A stretch of DNA of 64,000 nt, from NCBI GenBank assembly GCA_019232905.1, contig JAFANA010000109.1, positions 1 to 64,000 on the forward strand. The letters run 5' to 3'. The DNA comes from Vulcanimicrobiota bacterium. Lineage in GTDB: Bacteria > Vulcanimicrobiota > Vulcanimicrobiia > Vulcanimicrobiales > Vulcanimicrobiaceae. The position numbers were made by a program, and so were the translations under genes. The notes beneath the pieces are model-generated. The model was not told where the DNA came from. It made no database searches and saw only the letters and a list, made by a program, of their open reading frames with translations. This document shows positions 17,578 through 25,915 of the stretch, piece by piece. Within the stretch, counting starts at the first letter, position 1. Every line of letters begins with the position of its first letter.

Positions 17578-18705
17578 ATGGCGCGCATCAGCACCTTCGA
17601 CGACTGGATCGACCTGCTCAAGGACTGGCAGCACGACATCGGCTTGGACCAAGAGCTCATCGAACGGTTCATGCCCGGATACACCTTCGAAGCCAAGTAC
17701 GGCGAGCTCGCGACGCCCGAGATTTATTTCGGCGACTTCAAAGGCGATCGCCGGTGGGAGAAGGTCCGAGAGATCCCCGATCAACGTATGCGCGACGCTG
17801 TCCTCAATATGATCGTGTATCAGGGCGACACGGAATTTGCGTCCAACGAGCAGCAGCGTTTTCTCGTCAATAACGCGCCGTCGGAATACGACCTGGCCTC
17901 GCTCGTGCGCATCATGGTCGAAGAGACGCGGCACGGTTATCAGATGTGCCATCTGCTGGTGAATCATTTCGGTAGTGAAGGCAAAATCGAAGCACAGAAG
18001 ATGCTCGAGCGCCGCGCGTTCGGGAAGAAGAATCGCTTGCTCAACGCGTTCAATGACGACGTGACGCACTGGCTCGATTTCTTCGCGTACACGAATTTCA
18101 TGGATCGCGACGGCAAGTTTCAATTGACGATGCTCTCGCACTCGAGTTTCGCGCCGCTTGCGCAGTCGATGGGACCGATGCTGCGTGAAGAGTCGTTCCA
18201 CATGGGCACGGGAATCACGGGCCTGCGCCGCATTGCAAAGGCCGGCGTTATCCCCGTCGAGATTCAACAGAAGTACTACAACAAGTGGATCTCCGGATCG
18301 CTCGACCTCTTCGGAACGGATCACTCGGGTTCGGCGCAGTGGGCGTATACGTGGGGGATCAAGGGCCGCGTCGACGAGGACAAGACGGAGGACACCGTCG
18401 ACAAAGAACACCTAAACGAGCGCGCGCGCCGGCAGTTCCACGACGAAGTGCAGGCGACCGTCGATCGGGTGAACGAAGTCAATCCGAGCGAGACGAGGCT
18501 CTACGTTCCCGACATGAAATTCAACCGCCACATCGGCGATTACGCCGGCAAATTCTTCACCGTCGACGGTCGCGAACTCACGAAAGACGAGTGGGATGCA
18601 TACATGCCGAGCGTCCTTCCGACGCCGGCCGACGACGAAACTCTAAAGGCCTACTTCAAAGATTCCAACTGGATCGCACCTAAAGGCAACTTGTCCCAAA
18701 ATTAG
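17578..18705 (+). CDS. PaaA/BoxB-like diiron oxygenase, standing alone
   Basis: Ferritin-like protein related to the catalytic subunits of phenylacetyl-CoA (PaaA) and benzoyl-CoA (BoxB) epoxidases (PaaA_PaaC family, PF05138). Two ExxH motifs, E116-T-R-H119 and E205-S-F-H208, plus E86 and D176 give the six expected iron ligands with the spacing I recall for BoxB. Residues 110-150 (VRIMVEETRHGYQMCHLLVNHFG) are the most characteristic. At 375 residues it is longer than PaaA (about 310) and shorter than BoxB (about 475). The start follows GGAAAGG. No PaaB, PaaC, PaaD, PaaE or BoxA is in the window, so the electron donor is unknown. The PaaX regulator is divergent and an enoyl-CoA hydratase follows. 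Confidence 0.82.
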   Translation: MARISTFDDWIDLLKDWQHDIGLDQELIERFMPGYTFEAKYGELATPEIYFGDFKGDRRWEKVREIPDQRMRDAVLNMIVYQGDTEFASNEQQRFLVNNAPSEYDLASLVRIMVEETRHGYQMCHLLVNHFGSEGKIEAQKMLERRAFGKKNRLLNAFNDDVTHWLDFFAYTNFMDRDGKFQLTMLSHSSFAPLAQSMGPMLREESFHMGTGITGLRRIAKAGVIPVEIQQKYYNKWISGSLDLFGTDHSGSAQWAYTWGIKGRVDEDKTEDTVDKEHLNERARRQFHDEVQATVDRVNEVNPSETRLYVPDMKFNRHIGDYAGKFFTVDGRELTKDEWDAYMPSVLPTPADDETLKAYFKDSNWIAPKGNLSQN

Positions 18706-18790
18706 CTTCGCTAATTTCGGGTCCCCGAGAAGTTTAACCGGCGCTGCGCCTTCGGCTCCGCGCCCCCCACACGCAAAGCGCGTGGGGCCC
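18699..18790 (+). other. Two hairpins between the oxygenase and enoyl-CoA hydratase genes
   Basis: A perfect 8-bp stem AAATTAGC/GCTAATTT with a TTC loop (18699-18717) includes the oxygenase stop codon. A second, very GC-rich hairpin (about 18765-18787, CCCCAC-A-CGC paired with GCG-C-GTGGGG) follows. Neither has a T run, so they are more likely mRNA-stability or processing elements, or an intergenic repeat copy, than terminators. Confidence 0.4.
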
Positions 18791-18817
18791 CCCATTTACG
18801 ATATCGAAGGTGAGAGC

Positions 18818-19678
18818 ATGAGCACGATAGCAAACGGTACTGCAACGCAAGCGACGCCTTTTGGGCGCGAAGCGCGCGCCTTTGACGGCAAGCGCGTCAT
18901 TAACTATTGGAAAGACGGCCACATCGCGTTCATCGAGATGAACGATCCGCCGGCAAACACCTACACGCACGAAATGATGCGCCAGCTCGACGAAGCGATT
19001 CTCGATGCGCGGTTCGACGGCGACGTAGAAGTGATCGTGCTCACGGGTGCCGGTGAGAAATTTTTCTCGGCGGGCGCGAACATCAATATGCTGAACTCGG
19101 TAACGCCGGAGTTCAAATATATGTTCTGCCTGCACGCGAACGAGACGCTCTCACGTTTAGAGCAGACGCCGAAACTCGTGATCGCCGCGCTCAACGGCCA
19201 CTGCGTCGGCGGCGGAATGGAAATTGCGATGGCGGCCGATATCCGCATCGCGCGCCAAGATTCAGGAAAAATCGGTCTTCCGGAAGTCGCGCTCGGTGTG
19301 CTGCCGGGCACGGGCGGCACGCAGCGTCTCGCCCGTCTCGTCGGTAAAGCGCGTGCGATGGAATTAATGATCAGCGGCAAGACGTTCAGCTACGAGCAGG
19401 CTCTCGATTGGGGCGTCGTCAGCGACATCTATGAAGGCTCCGCTCAAGAGTTTCGCGAGCAGATCACGGATTATGCGCGTCAATTCTGCACGCCGAACAA
19501 AGCGCCCATGGCCGTCGGACACATCAAACGCAGCGTCCAAACCGGGGCCGAGCTTCCGCTCAACGACGCGCTCGCGCTGGAGCGCGAACTGCAATCGCTC
19601 CTCTTCAAGAGCGAAGACGCAAAAGAAGGCATCGCCGCCTACAACGAAAAGCGCGTCGCAAAATTCAAAAACAAATAA
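18818..19678 (+). CDS. Enoyl-CoA hydratase/isomerase (crotonase family)
   Basis: Hydrates or isomerises an enoyl-CoA intermediate. The oxyanion-hole segments EKFFSAGANINML and NGHCVGGGMEIAMAADIRIA and the second catalytic block IGLPEVALGVLPGTGGTQRL are all present, including the two glutamates used by classical hydratases. I start at ATG 18818 because AAGGTGAG precedes it; a TTG-type start 36 bases upstream would lie in the hairpin region. The N-terminus has about 25 extra residues compared with a 260-residue hydratase. It lies 112 bases downstream of the oxygenase and is probably co-transcribed with it. Confidence 0.9.
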   Translation: MSTIANGTATQATPFGREARAFDGKRVINYWKDGHIAFIEMNDPPANTYTHEMMRQLDEAILDARFDGDVEVIVLTGAGEKFFSAGANINMLNSVTPEFKYMFCLHANETLSRLEQTPKLVIAALNGHCVGGGMEIAMAADIRIARQDSGKIGLPEVALGVLPGTGGTQRLARLVGKARAMELMISGKTFSYEQALDWGVVSDIYEGSAQEFREQITDYARQFCTPNKAPMAVGHIKRSVQTGAELPLNDALALERELQSLLFKSEDAKEGIAAYNEKRVAKFKNK

Positions 19679-19702
19679 ACGGACCCGAGTCATGAAACAG
19701 AG

Positions 19703-19727
19703 GGCCGCTGAAATCTCAGCGGCCTTT
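19703..19727 (+). terminator. Rho-independent terminator
   Basis: A perfect 9-bp stem (GGCCGCTGA/TCAGCGGCC) with an AATC loop is followed by TTTCT. It sits 25 bases after the enoyl-CoA hydratase stop. The T run is short, so efficiency may be moderate. Confidence 0.7.
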
Positions 19728-19834
19728 CTATCAGGTCTCGTTTGTACCATGATCTGGGAGGCGTTTCTTAAAGCGGCCTAGCGCTCGGCATATCGAGAGG
19801 GGACGGACTGCGCCGTTGCAACGTTCACCGTATT

Positions 19835-20638
19835 GTGGCGCTCTACGCGATACCGGCATTTCTTCTTTTAGTCATCGCGCTGATCGTCGCGCCCGCGGTC
19901 GCGGTCGGCGGGCAATGGCTGGTCCACAGCAAGCTGAAACTTCGCACGTTTTTCGTTGATAACGACGTCGCCGGATTCATCATCGCCGTGGTCGGAACGC
20001 TTTATGCGGTGCTCTTGGGCTTCATGACCGTGATGGTTTGGAACCACTACGATAGCGCTCGATTGCGCGTCTGGGACGAAACCGCCAGCGTCGCGGATAT
20101 TTGGCACAACGCCGTGGGATTGCCGGCGGCCCTGCAAAGCCGTATTCGCCGCGACATGCTCGATTATGCCAACACGATGATTCAGGACGAGTGGCCCGCG
20201 ATGCGCAGCGGCGGATTCAGCCGGCGCGGAGATGCGCTCATCATGGACGCGGCAACCACCGTCGGGCAATTCGTCCCCAAGGATTTGGCGCAGAGTAATG
20301 CGCAAGCGTCGATCATCGAACGCGTGAACGAGTTACACGATGCGCGCGGAAACCGTCTCGCGTCGAATGCGGATGGTGTCCCGGCCTTCCAATGGGCCGT
20401 GCTTTGGATCGGTGCCGCCGTCGTGTTGGCGTTTTGCTATCTGTTCAGCGTGTCGCATTTGAATGCGCACATGCTAATGACGGGTTCGGTCGCCATCTTG
20501 ATCGCAACGATGTTCGTCCTGCTCTTCGAACTCCAGCTCCCGTTCCGGACGGATGTCGGGATCAAGCCCGAAGCGTGGAACGCGCTCATCGTTCACATCG
20601 ACGACATGGACAAGATGCCGAACGCGATGTCGATGTAG
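19835..20638 (+). CDS. DUF4239-type bestrophin-like integral membrane protein
   Basis: The 267-residue protein has two N-terminal membrane segments (about 4-28 and 46-68: FIIAVVGTLYAVLLGFMTVMVW), a soluble helical middle of about 110 residues (NHYDSARLRVWDETASVADIW onwards) and two C-terminal membrane segments (about 187-207 and 211-232). The NHY..AR...E.A.....W pattern after the second helix is typical of DUF4239 (PF14023), a family of unknown function compared with bestrophin anion channels. The GTG start at 19835 has only a weak ribosome binding site. The gene stands alone and converges on the serine hydrolase gene with no gap. Confidence 0.75.
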   Translation: MALYAIPAFLLLVIALIVAPAVAVGGQWLVHSKLKLRTFFVDNDVAGFIIAVVGTLYAVLLGFMTVMVWNHYDSARLRVWDETASVADIWHNAVGLPAALQSRIRRDMLDYANTMIQDEWPAMRSGGFSRRGDALIMDAATTVGQFVPKDLAQSNAQASIIERVNELHDARGNRLASNADGVPAFQWAVLWIGAAVVLAFCYLFSVSHLNAHMLMTGSVAILIATMFVLLFELQLPFRTDVGIKPEAWNALIVHIDDMDKMPNAMSM

Positions 20639-22042
20639 TTACGTGCTGGGGCCGAACCGGATCCCGTCCACGAGATTGGTATTCTTGTTGATCCACAGAA
20701 AAAAGTTCACCGTAGCCGTCGCAAATTCGACGCGGTAGACGTACGTATCGTCGTCACCCGTTGCGTACTTTTTCTTGAAGATCACGTTCTTCACGGTGCC
20801 AAGCGTCGCGAGCTGTTCGCCGATCTGCTGTTGCTGCTTTCGTGAAATGGTTTGACGCACGAGCGGTGAGAGCTGATCGGGCGGGAGCGCGCCTTTGACG
20901 GCGGCGCCGAGCAACAATTTCAAGCGTGCGGTTACGGAGGGATCCTCACCGTCGCCCGGCCTCATCGCTGCGAGCGCGACATCGGGGAACATCGTCTCGT
21001 AGATCTTGGTTGTCAGCGCCGCCGTCGCTGCTCCGTCCTCGTTTTCGAGCACGATGACGTCGACGCCGTCCTGTGGAAACGTGACGTTGCTCGATGACGA
21101 TCCGAATGTCCCGCCGTTGTGCCAGACGCGTTTGCGACCGTCGACGGTGTCGATTTGCAGTCCGAATCCATAGCCATCGGACGCGCCGCCGGCAAGTTTA
21201 CCGGCTGTTGTCATGAGCGCGAAGTCAGCCGGTGAAACGATCTTGCCGCTTTCTAACGCGATATCCCAATTCGCTAAGTCCCCAGCGGTCGATACGATGT
21301 CGCCCACGGCGGTTACCCAGGAATCAAAGAGCGGCTCCGCGGGTGAGAGTTTCTCGCCGTTGGTCATCCCGCGCCAGTATGGCGTTGCAAAGTCACTGAC
21401 CGAAGCTTCGCCGGCGAGTGTCGAACTGTGGGTCATGTCCGCCGGCGCGAAAAGATGTCTGCGGATGTATTCGCTGTAAGACTCACCCGACACGATTTCG
21501 ATCACGCGTCCGAGCGCGATGTAATTCGTGTTGCTGTACTCCCACTTCGTTCCCGGCTTGAAATGCAGCGGCTGCGCCGCAATCAACCCTTCGATTTTTT
21601 CAAAGCTTCCCGGACGCTTCGCGATCGAGATGAAGTGATCGACGTCCGTGTAGTTTGGGAGGCCCGTTACCTGATTCAACAGCTGGCGCAGCGTGACTTC
21701 GTGCGCGTGCGGAAAGACCGGGACGTATTTGGCGAGGCTGTCGTCGAGCGAGAGTTTCCCTTGCTCCTTCAATTGCAGGATTGCCGCCGCCGTGAACTGT
21801 TTGGTCACCGATCCGATTTCGAAGCGGGTGTTCATATCTGTCGGCACATCGGACCCGATGTTGCGAACTCCGAAGCCCTTCGCGTAGATAACTTGTCCGT
21901 TTCGAACGACGGCGACCGCGCCGCCGGGCGCACGTTGTGAATCGATCGCTTCCCCGGCGACCATGCTCAGCCGGTCGTCGAGCGCGACCGGCTGCGGTGG
22001 AGGTGGGTTAGCGACTGCTAAGAGCAGCGCGAGAACGAACAT
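20639..22042 (-). CDS. Serine hydrolase of the beta-lactamase (class C/esterase) family
   Basis: Exported penicillin-binding-protein-like hydrolase. A short leader (residues 1-12, FVLALLLAVA) precedes a beta-lactamase domain with the nucleophile motif S78-V-T-K81, the Y169-S-N171 motif and the third-block HNGG (replacing KTG). The domain ends near residue 365 and about 100 more residues form a C-terminal domain of unknown role. It is translated from within the end of the upstream cysteine-desulfurase-like gene (35-base overlap). Substrate unknown: peptide, ester or D-amino acid amide are all possible. Confidence 0.87.
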   Translation of the reverse strand: MFVLALLLAVANPPPPQPVALDDRLSMVAGEAIDSQRAPGGAVAVVRNGQVIYAKGFGVRNIGSDVPTDMNTRFEIGSVTKQFTAAAILQLKEQGKLSLDDSLAKYVPVFPHAHEVTLRQLLNQVTGLPNYTDVDHFISIAKRPGSFEKIEGLIAAQPLHFKPGTKWEYSNTNYIALGRVIEIVSGESYSEYIRRHLFAPADMTHSSTLAGEASVSDFATPYWRGMTNGEKLSPAEPLFDSWVTAVGDIVSTAGDLANWDIALESGKIVSPADFALMTTAGKLAGGASDGYGFGLQIDTVDGRKRVWHNGGTFGSSSSNVTFPQDGVDVIVLENEDGAATAALTTKIYETMFPDVALAAMRPGDGEDPSVTARLKLLLGAAVKGALPPDQLSPLVRQTISRKQQQQIGEQLATLGTVKNVIFKKKYATGDDDTYVYRVEFATATVNFFLWINKNTNLVDGIRFGPST

Positions 22043-23276
22043 ACTCCTCCAATGCTTCTAGGGTCGCGTCGATCTCGGCGGCCGTGTTGTAATGGGCCGC
22101 GCCGATGCGAACGACCCCGGCCTCTTCATTCAAACCGAGCGTCCGGACGAGTTCAAGCGCGTAGTTGTTGCCACTCCACACGAAGATATTCCGGTCCGCC
22201 ATCGCTTTGGCGATGTCATCGGTCGAAATCGCAGCGTGCACGAATGACACCGTCGGCACGCGATCTTCCGCGCTTGCGGGATCGGTGATCCCGAAAATCG
22301 TCGTTCCTTCGAGATGCTGCAAACCTTCGATCAGGCGTCGTGCAAGCTGCTCTTCCCATTGCCTTGAGGCGGCAAACGCCGCACGCATCTTCGCCCGCGT
22401 ATCGCCCTGTTCGCCCAGTTCTTCGCCGAGCCAGTCATAGTAGGCGATGGTTGCGCCGAGCGCTGCGAAAAGTTCGATCTGCGGCGTACCGAGTTCAAAA
22501 CGCCACGGCAGGTCGTTGGTTGCGGGACGGACCTTGTACGCCTCGAGATCTTCAAGCAAGGACTCACGCCCGTAGACGATGCCCATGTGCGGTCCGAAGA
22601 ACTTGTACGAGGAACAGGCGAGAAAATCGCAGCCAAGGTGGGCGACGTCAATGAATCCGTGCGGCGCGAATTGGACGGCGTCGACGTAGGCGAGCGCGCC
22701 CGCCGCGTGAATGCGCTCGACGAGCGTGCGCACGTCGTTGATCGAGCCGGTGAGATTGCTTGCGTAGTTCAACGCAACGATGCGAGTGCGGTGCGTCAGC
22801 ACGCGATCGAGCGCAGAAGGTTCGATCCGCCAGGAATCGCGGTCGAAGTCAAGCCACCGTACGACGAGTCCCCGGTCTGCAGCCGCCGCGAGCCACGGCG
22901 AGATATTGCCATCGTGATCCATGCGCGTAACGACGATTTCGTCACCCGGCGCTAAGCGCCGAGCGAGTGCGCGCGAGAGGCGAAATGTAAGCGAGGTCAT
23001 GCTCGGCCCGACAATGATCTCGCGTGACGATGCTGCGCCGAGGAACTGCGCCACGCGCTCGCGAGCGTCTTCAATCGTCTGTTCGGCCTGGCGGCTTGTC
23101 ACGAAGTAGCCGCCGAGATTGGCATTGGTCTCGAGCAATGCTCGCGCTGTCGCCTCTGCGACGCGTTTGGGCACTTGCGTTCCGGCCGGATTATCGAGGT
23201 AGATTCGCGGCCGCCCGCCGTCCGTGAGGGCAAGGGCGGGAAATTCCGCGCGGACGCGCTCGATCGGAAAGCTCAT
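22008..23276 (-). CDS. Cysteine desulfurase-like PLP-dependent aminotransferase (class V)
   Basis: A fold type I PLP enzyme. SSYKFFGPHMGIVYGR contains the Schiff-base lysine, and the N-terminal RIYLDNPAGTQVPKRV and the PSMTSLTFRLSRAL phosphate-binding segment fit the cysteine desulfurase-like subfamily (TIGR01976 type) rather than IscS or SufS; no typical active-site Cys loop is evident. I start at ATG 23276 because family members begin close to the IERVRAEFPAL segment; ATG 23300 would add eight residues. Its end overlaps the serine hydrolase start. Substrate unknown. Confidence 0.85.
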   Translation of the reverse strand: MSFPIERVRAEFPALALTDGGRPRIYLDNPAGTQVPKRVAEATARALLETNANLGGYFVTSRQAEQTIEDARERVAQFLGAASSREIIVGPSMTSLTFRLSRALARRLAPGDEIVVTRMDHDGNISPWLAAAADRGLVVRWLDFDRDSWRIEPSALDRVLTHRTRIVALNYASNLTGSINDVRTLVERIHAAGALAYVDAVQFAPHGFIDVAHLGCDFLACSSYKFFGPHMGIVYGRESLLEDLEAYKVRPATNDLPWRFELGTPQIELFAALGATIAYYDWLGEELGEQGDTRAKMRAAFAASRQWEEQLARRLIEGLQHLEGTTIFGITDPASAEDRVPTVSFVHAAISTDDIAKAMADRNIFVWSGNNYALELVRTLGLNEEAGVVRIGAAHYNTAAEIDATLEALEEYVRSRAALSSR

Positions 23277-23309
23277 TTCGTTCGATTCTGATCCGCGCAT
23301 GAGAGGGCC

Positions 23310-23570
23310 TTGAACCTACCGAATCTGCGCGCGATGCGCAGGTGGGAGACACTCACCGCACTCGCGGCGGTCGTGCTCGCAAGCGTGGGAAGCATTCCTC
23401 ACGTTCGCTTCCGTGTTGTGCTGACGGCGGCGGCCGTCGTTTTGATCACCGTCGTGGGCATTTCACGACTGGTTACGGCACTACACGCGAAGTCAAAGCA
23501 GCCGGCAGCCTTCGATCCCGCGCAGCGTGCGAGGATGATTCGGGAAGAGCGCAGCAAACGGCGCTCCTAA
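23310..23570 (+). CDS. Small two-helix membrane protein of unknown function
   Basis: The 86-residue product has two predicted membrane segments (about 17-29 and 35-53) and a basic C-terminal tail (RARMIREERSKRRS). Its stop overlaps the start of the hydrolase gene as TAATG, so the two are coupled. The start could be TTG 23310 or ATG 23334; neither has a clear ribosome binding site. No family is recognised. Confidence 0.5.
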   Translation: MNLPNLRAMRRWETLTALAAVVLASVGSIPHVRFRVVLTAAAVVLITVVGISRLVTALHAKSKQPAAFDPAQRARMIREERSKRRS

Positions 23571-24385
23571 TGCTTGCTGTAAAACTTCTCATGGCAGCCG
23601 CCCTCGTTGCGAGTGCCGGGAAACCGGTCGTCACCATTCATCCCGACGACATGATGGATTCGCCACAGCCGAAAGCGCCGCTCGCGCAGTGGAGTAACGC
23701 AGCCGGGCGCGAACGCACGACGCTTGAGGTCGAGGGTGCACTTCTGCGCGGCTATGTTTACCCCGGCGCAAAAGGTGATGCTCCCGTCCTGCTGATGTTC
23801 GGCGGCAGCGGGAATTTAATCAAACGTCATGATGCGGCGGCGCGAGGGTTTGCGCGCTATGCATCGCGCGTCGTCTGGTACGACTATCGCGGATACGGAT
23901 TCAGCAGCGGAACGGCGCATTTCACTTCGTTGCGGTCGGACGCGCTTCGTATCTACGATGCGGTCAAAAGGCAGAGCGGAAACGCGGGTGTAATCGTGCT
24001 CGGCTATTCGATGGGCACCGCAATCGCCGAATACGTTGCTTTACATCGTGACGTCGCCGGACTGATCCTCGCCGCGCCATGGAACGATATCGTTGCGGCG
24101 AGTGAATATCAGGATCCGAAACATACCTATCGGTTAGCGACGGATGCGGCAACGTTATTCGACGAGATCGCGATGGTCGAGCAAATCCACGCGCCGCTGC
24201 TGGTGTTTCAAGGCACGAAAGACGACGCGATCCCACCGACCCAGGGACCCGCGCTCGAACGCGACGCCGCGTCGCACGATAAGCGCTTCGTCCCAATCGA
24301 AGGAGCCAAACACGATTGGCTGCTGAAAAACCCGCAATCGCAACGCGCGGTCGAAGCGTTCTTCAGGACCGTCACTCAGCACTGA
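23570..24385 (+). CDS. Alpha/beta hydrolase, exported
   Basis: The 271-residue protein has a leader (VKLLMAAALVASAG) and an alpha/beta hydrolase fold. The oxyanion segment MFGGSGNL, the YDYRGYGFSSG motif, the nucleophile elbow G-Y-S-M-G (LGYSMGTAIAEY), the acid in GTKDDAIPP and the His in GAKHDWL are in the right order. The sequence resembles BEM46/YfhR-type serine hydrolases. The start ATG 23570 overlaps the upstream stop (TAATG). Its 3' end converges on and overlaps the ligase remnant by 14 bases. Confidence 0.87.
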   Translation: MLAVKLLMAAALVASAGKPVVTIHPDDMMDSPQPKAPLAQWSNAAGRERTTLEVEGALLRGYVYPGAKGDAPVLLMFGGSGNLIKRHDAAARGFARYASRVVWYDYRGYGFSSGTAHFTSLRSDALRIYDAVKRQSGNAGVIVLGYSMGTAIAEYVALHRDVAGLILAAPWNDIVAASEYQDPKHTYRLATDAATLFDEIAMVEQIHAPLLVFQGTKDDAIPPTQGPALERDAASHDKRFVPIEGAKHDWLLKNPQSQRAVEAFFRTVTQH

Positions 24386-24845
24386 TCCCCTCGCGCGCCA
24401 ACATTTCTTCGTAGATTTGGTCGACGTCGGCCAGCGTGTTGATTTGCGAGACGGGTTTATCGTCACGGATGCGCACGATACGAGGGAACCTGAGCGCGTA
24501 GCCACTTTCGTGCAGAGTGCTGCGTTGGACGATATCAAATGCAACTTCGAGCACGATCTTCGGCTCGACCGACAGGGCGTAGCCGCGCTTACCGGTCTGA
24601 TGCGCGAGAAACCAAGTCGTCATCTCGGCGATTTCGGCATCGGTCAATCCGGAATATGCCTTGCCGATCGTGAGCAAGTTGCCCTCGTCGTCTTGCACGG
24701 CAAACGTATAGTCGGAGAGGACCTTTGCGCGGCGGCCGTGCCCCCATTCGACGGCGACTACCACGACGTCGAGCGTCGTAAGTTCGCGCTTCAATTTAAG
24801 CCACCACTTTCCGCGCCGGCCGGGAACGTAGGGCGCATCGACGCG
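24372..24845 (-). pseudogene. C-terminal remnant of an ATP-dependent DNA ligase
   Basis: The conceptual product matches residues from motif V to the end of the intact ligase at 26.6 kb (for example GRRGKWWLKLKREL, DVVVVAVEWGHG, DYTFAV, GKAYSGLTDAEI, LRFPRIVRIRDDKP). Homology begins abruptly at codon 24845 (RVDAPYVPGRRG, compared with RLDARYHPGRRG in the intact copy), directly after an in-frame TAA. The nucleotidyltransferase domain with the catalytic lysine is absent. Only an internal ATG at 24794 could start translation (140 residues, an isolated OB-fold half), which I consider unlikely to be functional. The matching N-terminal remnant lies at 28.3-28.5 kb. Confidence 0.85.
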
Positions 24846-24848
24846 TTA

Positions 24849-25161
24849 ATGAGAGTATCAGTGTTCCACCTTCCGAGCGCGGTCAGACTCCGAAGTACGA
24901 AAGCGACTGATTAACAGATCCGCTTGCCAAGAGCGAGACCTGTTCGACTATTGCGGGAAAAGCACAAGCGTCGCATTTTTGTGATGTTGGTTTTGTTTTG
25001 TCAGCGCCTTGTTGACAAAAGTCTAGATTTTCCGGGTGCAATAATCCATCTGAACTATATTCATCAGCTCCACCTCGTCCGATAATGAAAATGGGTGGCG
25101 AACCGGAATTCGCAGTCCGTCGTCGGAACAGGGAAGACCGGTCAGTAAGGTGTGGGAGAGT
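24849..25161 (+). other. Gene-free, AT-richer stretch at the edge of the insert
   Basis: This 313-base region between the ligase remnant and the next gene holds no plausible gene. Base composition drops visibly (for example around 24970-25060), unlike the flanking native DNA. It contains a perfect TTGACA (25012-25017) but no -10 element at normal distance. It is presumably the promoter and 5' region of the next gene, together with the insertion junction near 24846. Confidence 0.5.
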
Positions 25162-25878
25162 ATGCAAGGGATAGGATCGATCGGGGCGGCTTGCGCTTTC
25201 GGCGGCATCGATCTCGGTGTCGGCACGTTTGTGCGCGCAACCGGGAATTTCGTGCCCTCGTTATCATTCGGTGGCTCTACCGATGCATCTACGAGCGCCG
25301 TCCCACTTGGTCAATGGGAAGATCACACCGTTGAGACTACCGTTGATGACATTACCATCCGCATTCAGACGTCAAAAACATCTGGCGATACGAACGCTAA
25401 AGCCGCAAATGACGCGTCTGTCGTGATTCACGAAATCGTTACGACGACTCGTGACTCTCTCTACGGCACACAGCAACACACGTCGATAATCGGTGGCAAA
25501 CCGACTGATGGCACTGCAAGCCTGACCGATAGCCAACTTGCAGCTATTGCCGCCGGTCGGTCCTCGATATCGTCCGACGTGGACGTTACGGACAAGCGCA
25601 CTGTAACGCGAACGACATTTGCAACAAATCTTGCTCATAGCTCCGGTGTGCCGGGCTTATCGATCGAACACGATATTACAACGGCGATCGTAGACTCGGA
25701 AACTCAGCATTTTAGTTTGAACCAAAGTGCCAGCTACGACGCACACGATCCGCAACAGCCGAACTCAGCTGAAGCGGTGCTGCAGTCTCTGCAAGCGCAA
25801 GTGGCCAGTCAAGACGGTTTGTCCAAACTGCTTCGCGTGCAGTTTCTGGCTCAAAACATAGTTCAAACCTCCGCGTAA
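25162..25878 (+). CDS. Unknown 238-residue Ser/Thr/Asp-rich protein
   Basis: The ATG at 25162 is chosen because GGGAGAG lies 5 bases upstream. The product is rich in Ser, Thr, Asp and Ala and poor in aromatic residues and Cys. A small Gly/Ala-rich N-terminal segment (GIGSIGAACAFGG) could be a weak leader but lacks positive charge. The middle (residues 45-200) has a regular polar/apolar alternation suggesting beta structure, and the C-terminal 45 residues are helical (AVLQSLQAQVASQDGL). Nothing in it is recognised. It lies inside the AT-richer insert with the next lipoprotein gene, which starts 37 bases downstream. Confidence 0.6.
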   Translation: MQGIGSIGAACAFGGIDLGVGTFVRATGNFVPSLSFGGSTDASTSAVPLGQWEDHTVETTVDDITIRIQTSKTSGDTNAKAANDASVVIHEIVTTTRDSLYGTQQHTSIIGGKPTDGTASLTDSQLAAIAAGRSSISSDVDVTDKRTVTRTTFATNLAHSSGVPGLSIEHDITTAIVDSETQHFSLNQSASYDAHDPQQPNSAEAVLQSLQAQVASQDGLSKLLRVQFLAQNIVQTSA

Positions 25879-25915
25879 CAATCACTTAACAGATTTTCTT
25901 CCAACCGAAAGGGTA

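Noticed and set aside
16873-18411. 512-codon minus-strand open frame spanning paaX and the oxygenase gene
   Set aside because: Overlaps two well-supported genes and is Arg-rich; high-GC antisense frame artefact.
19692-19781. 29-residue open frame (MKQRAAEISAAFLSGLVC...) after the enoyl-CoA hydratase
   Set aside because: It includes the terminator hairpin at 19703-19727 and lacks a convincing ribosome binding site, so chance is more likely, although the hydrophobic middle is curious.
24372-24794. 140-residue C-terminal ligase frame as a functional stand-alone gene
   Set aside because: It lacks the catalytic domain and its homology continues upstream of the ATG to a stop codon, which identifies a remnant.
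25012-25017. Perfect -35-like TTGACA upstream of the unknown gene in the insert
   Set aside because: No -10-like hexamer at 16-18 bases; the next AT-rich hexamer (AATAAT, 25040-25045) is 22 bases away.
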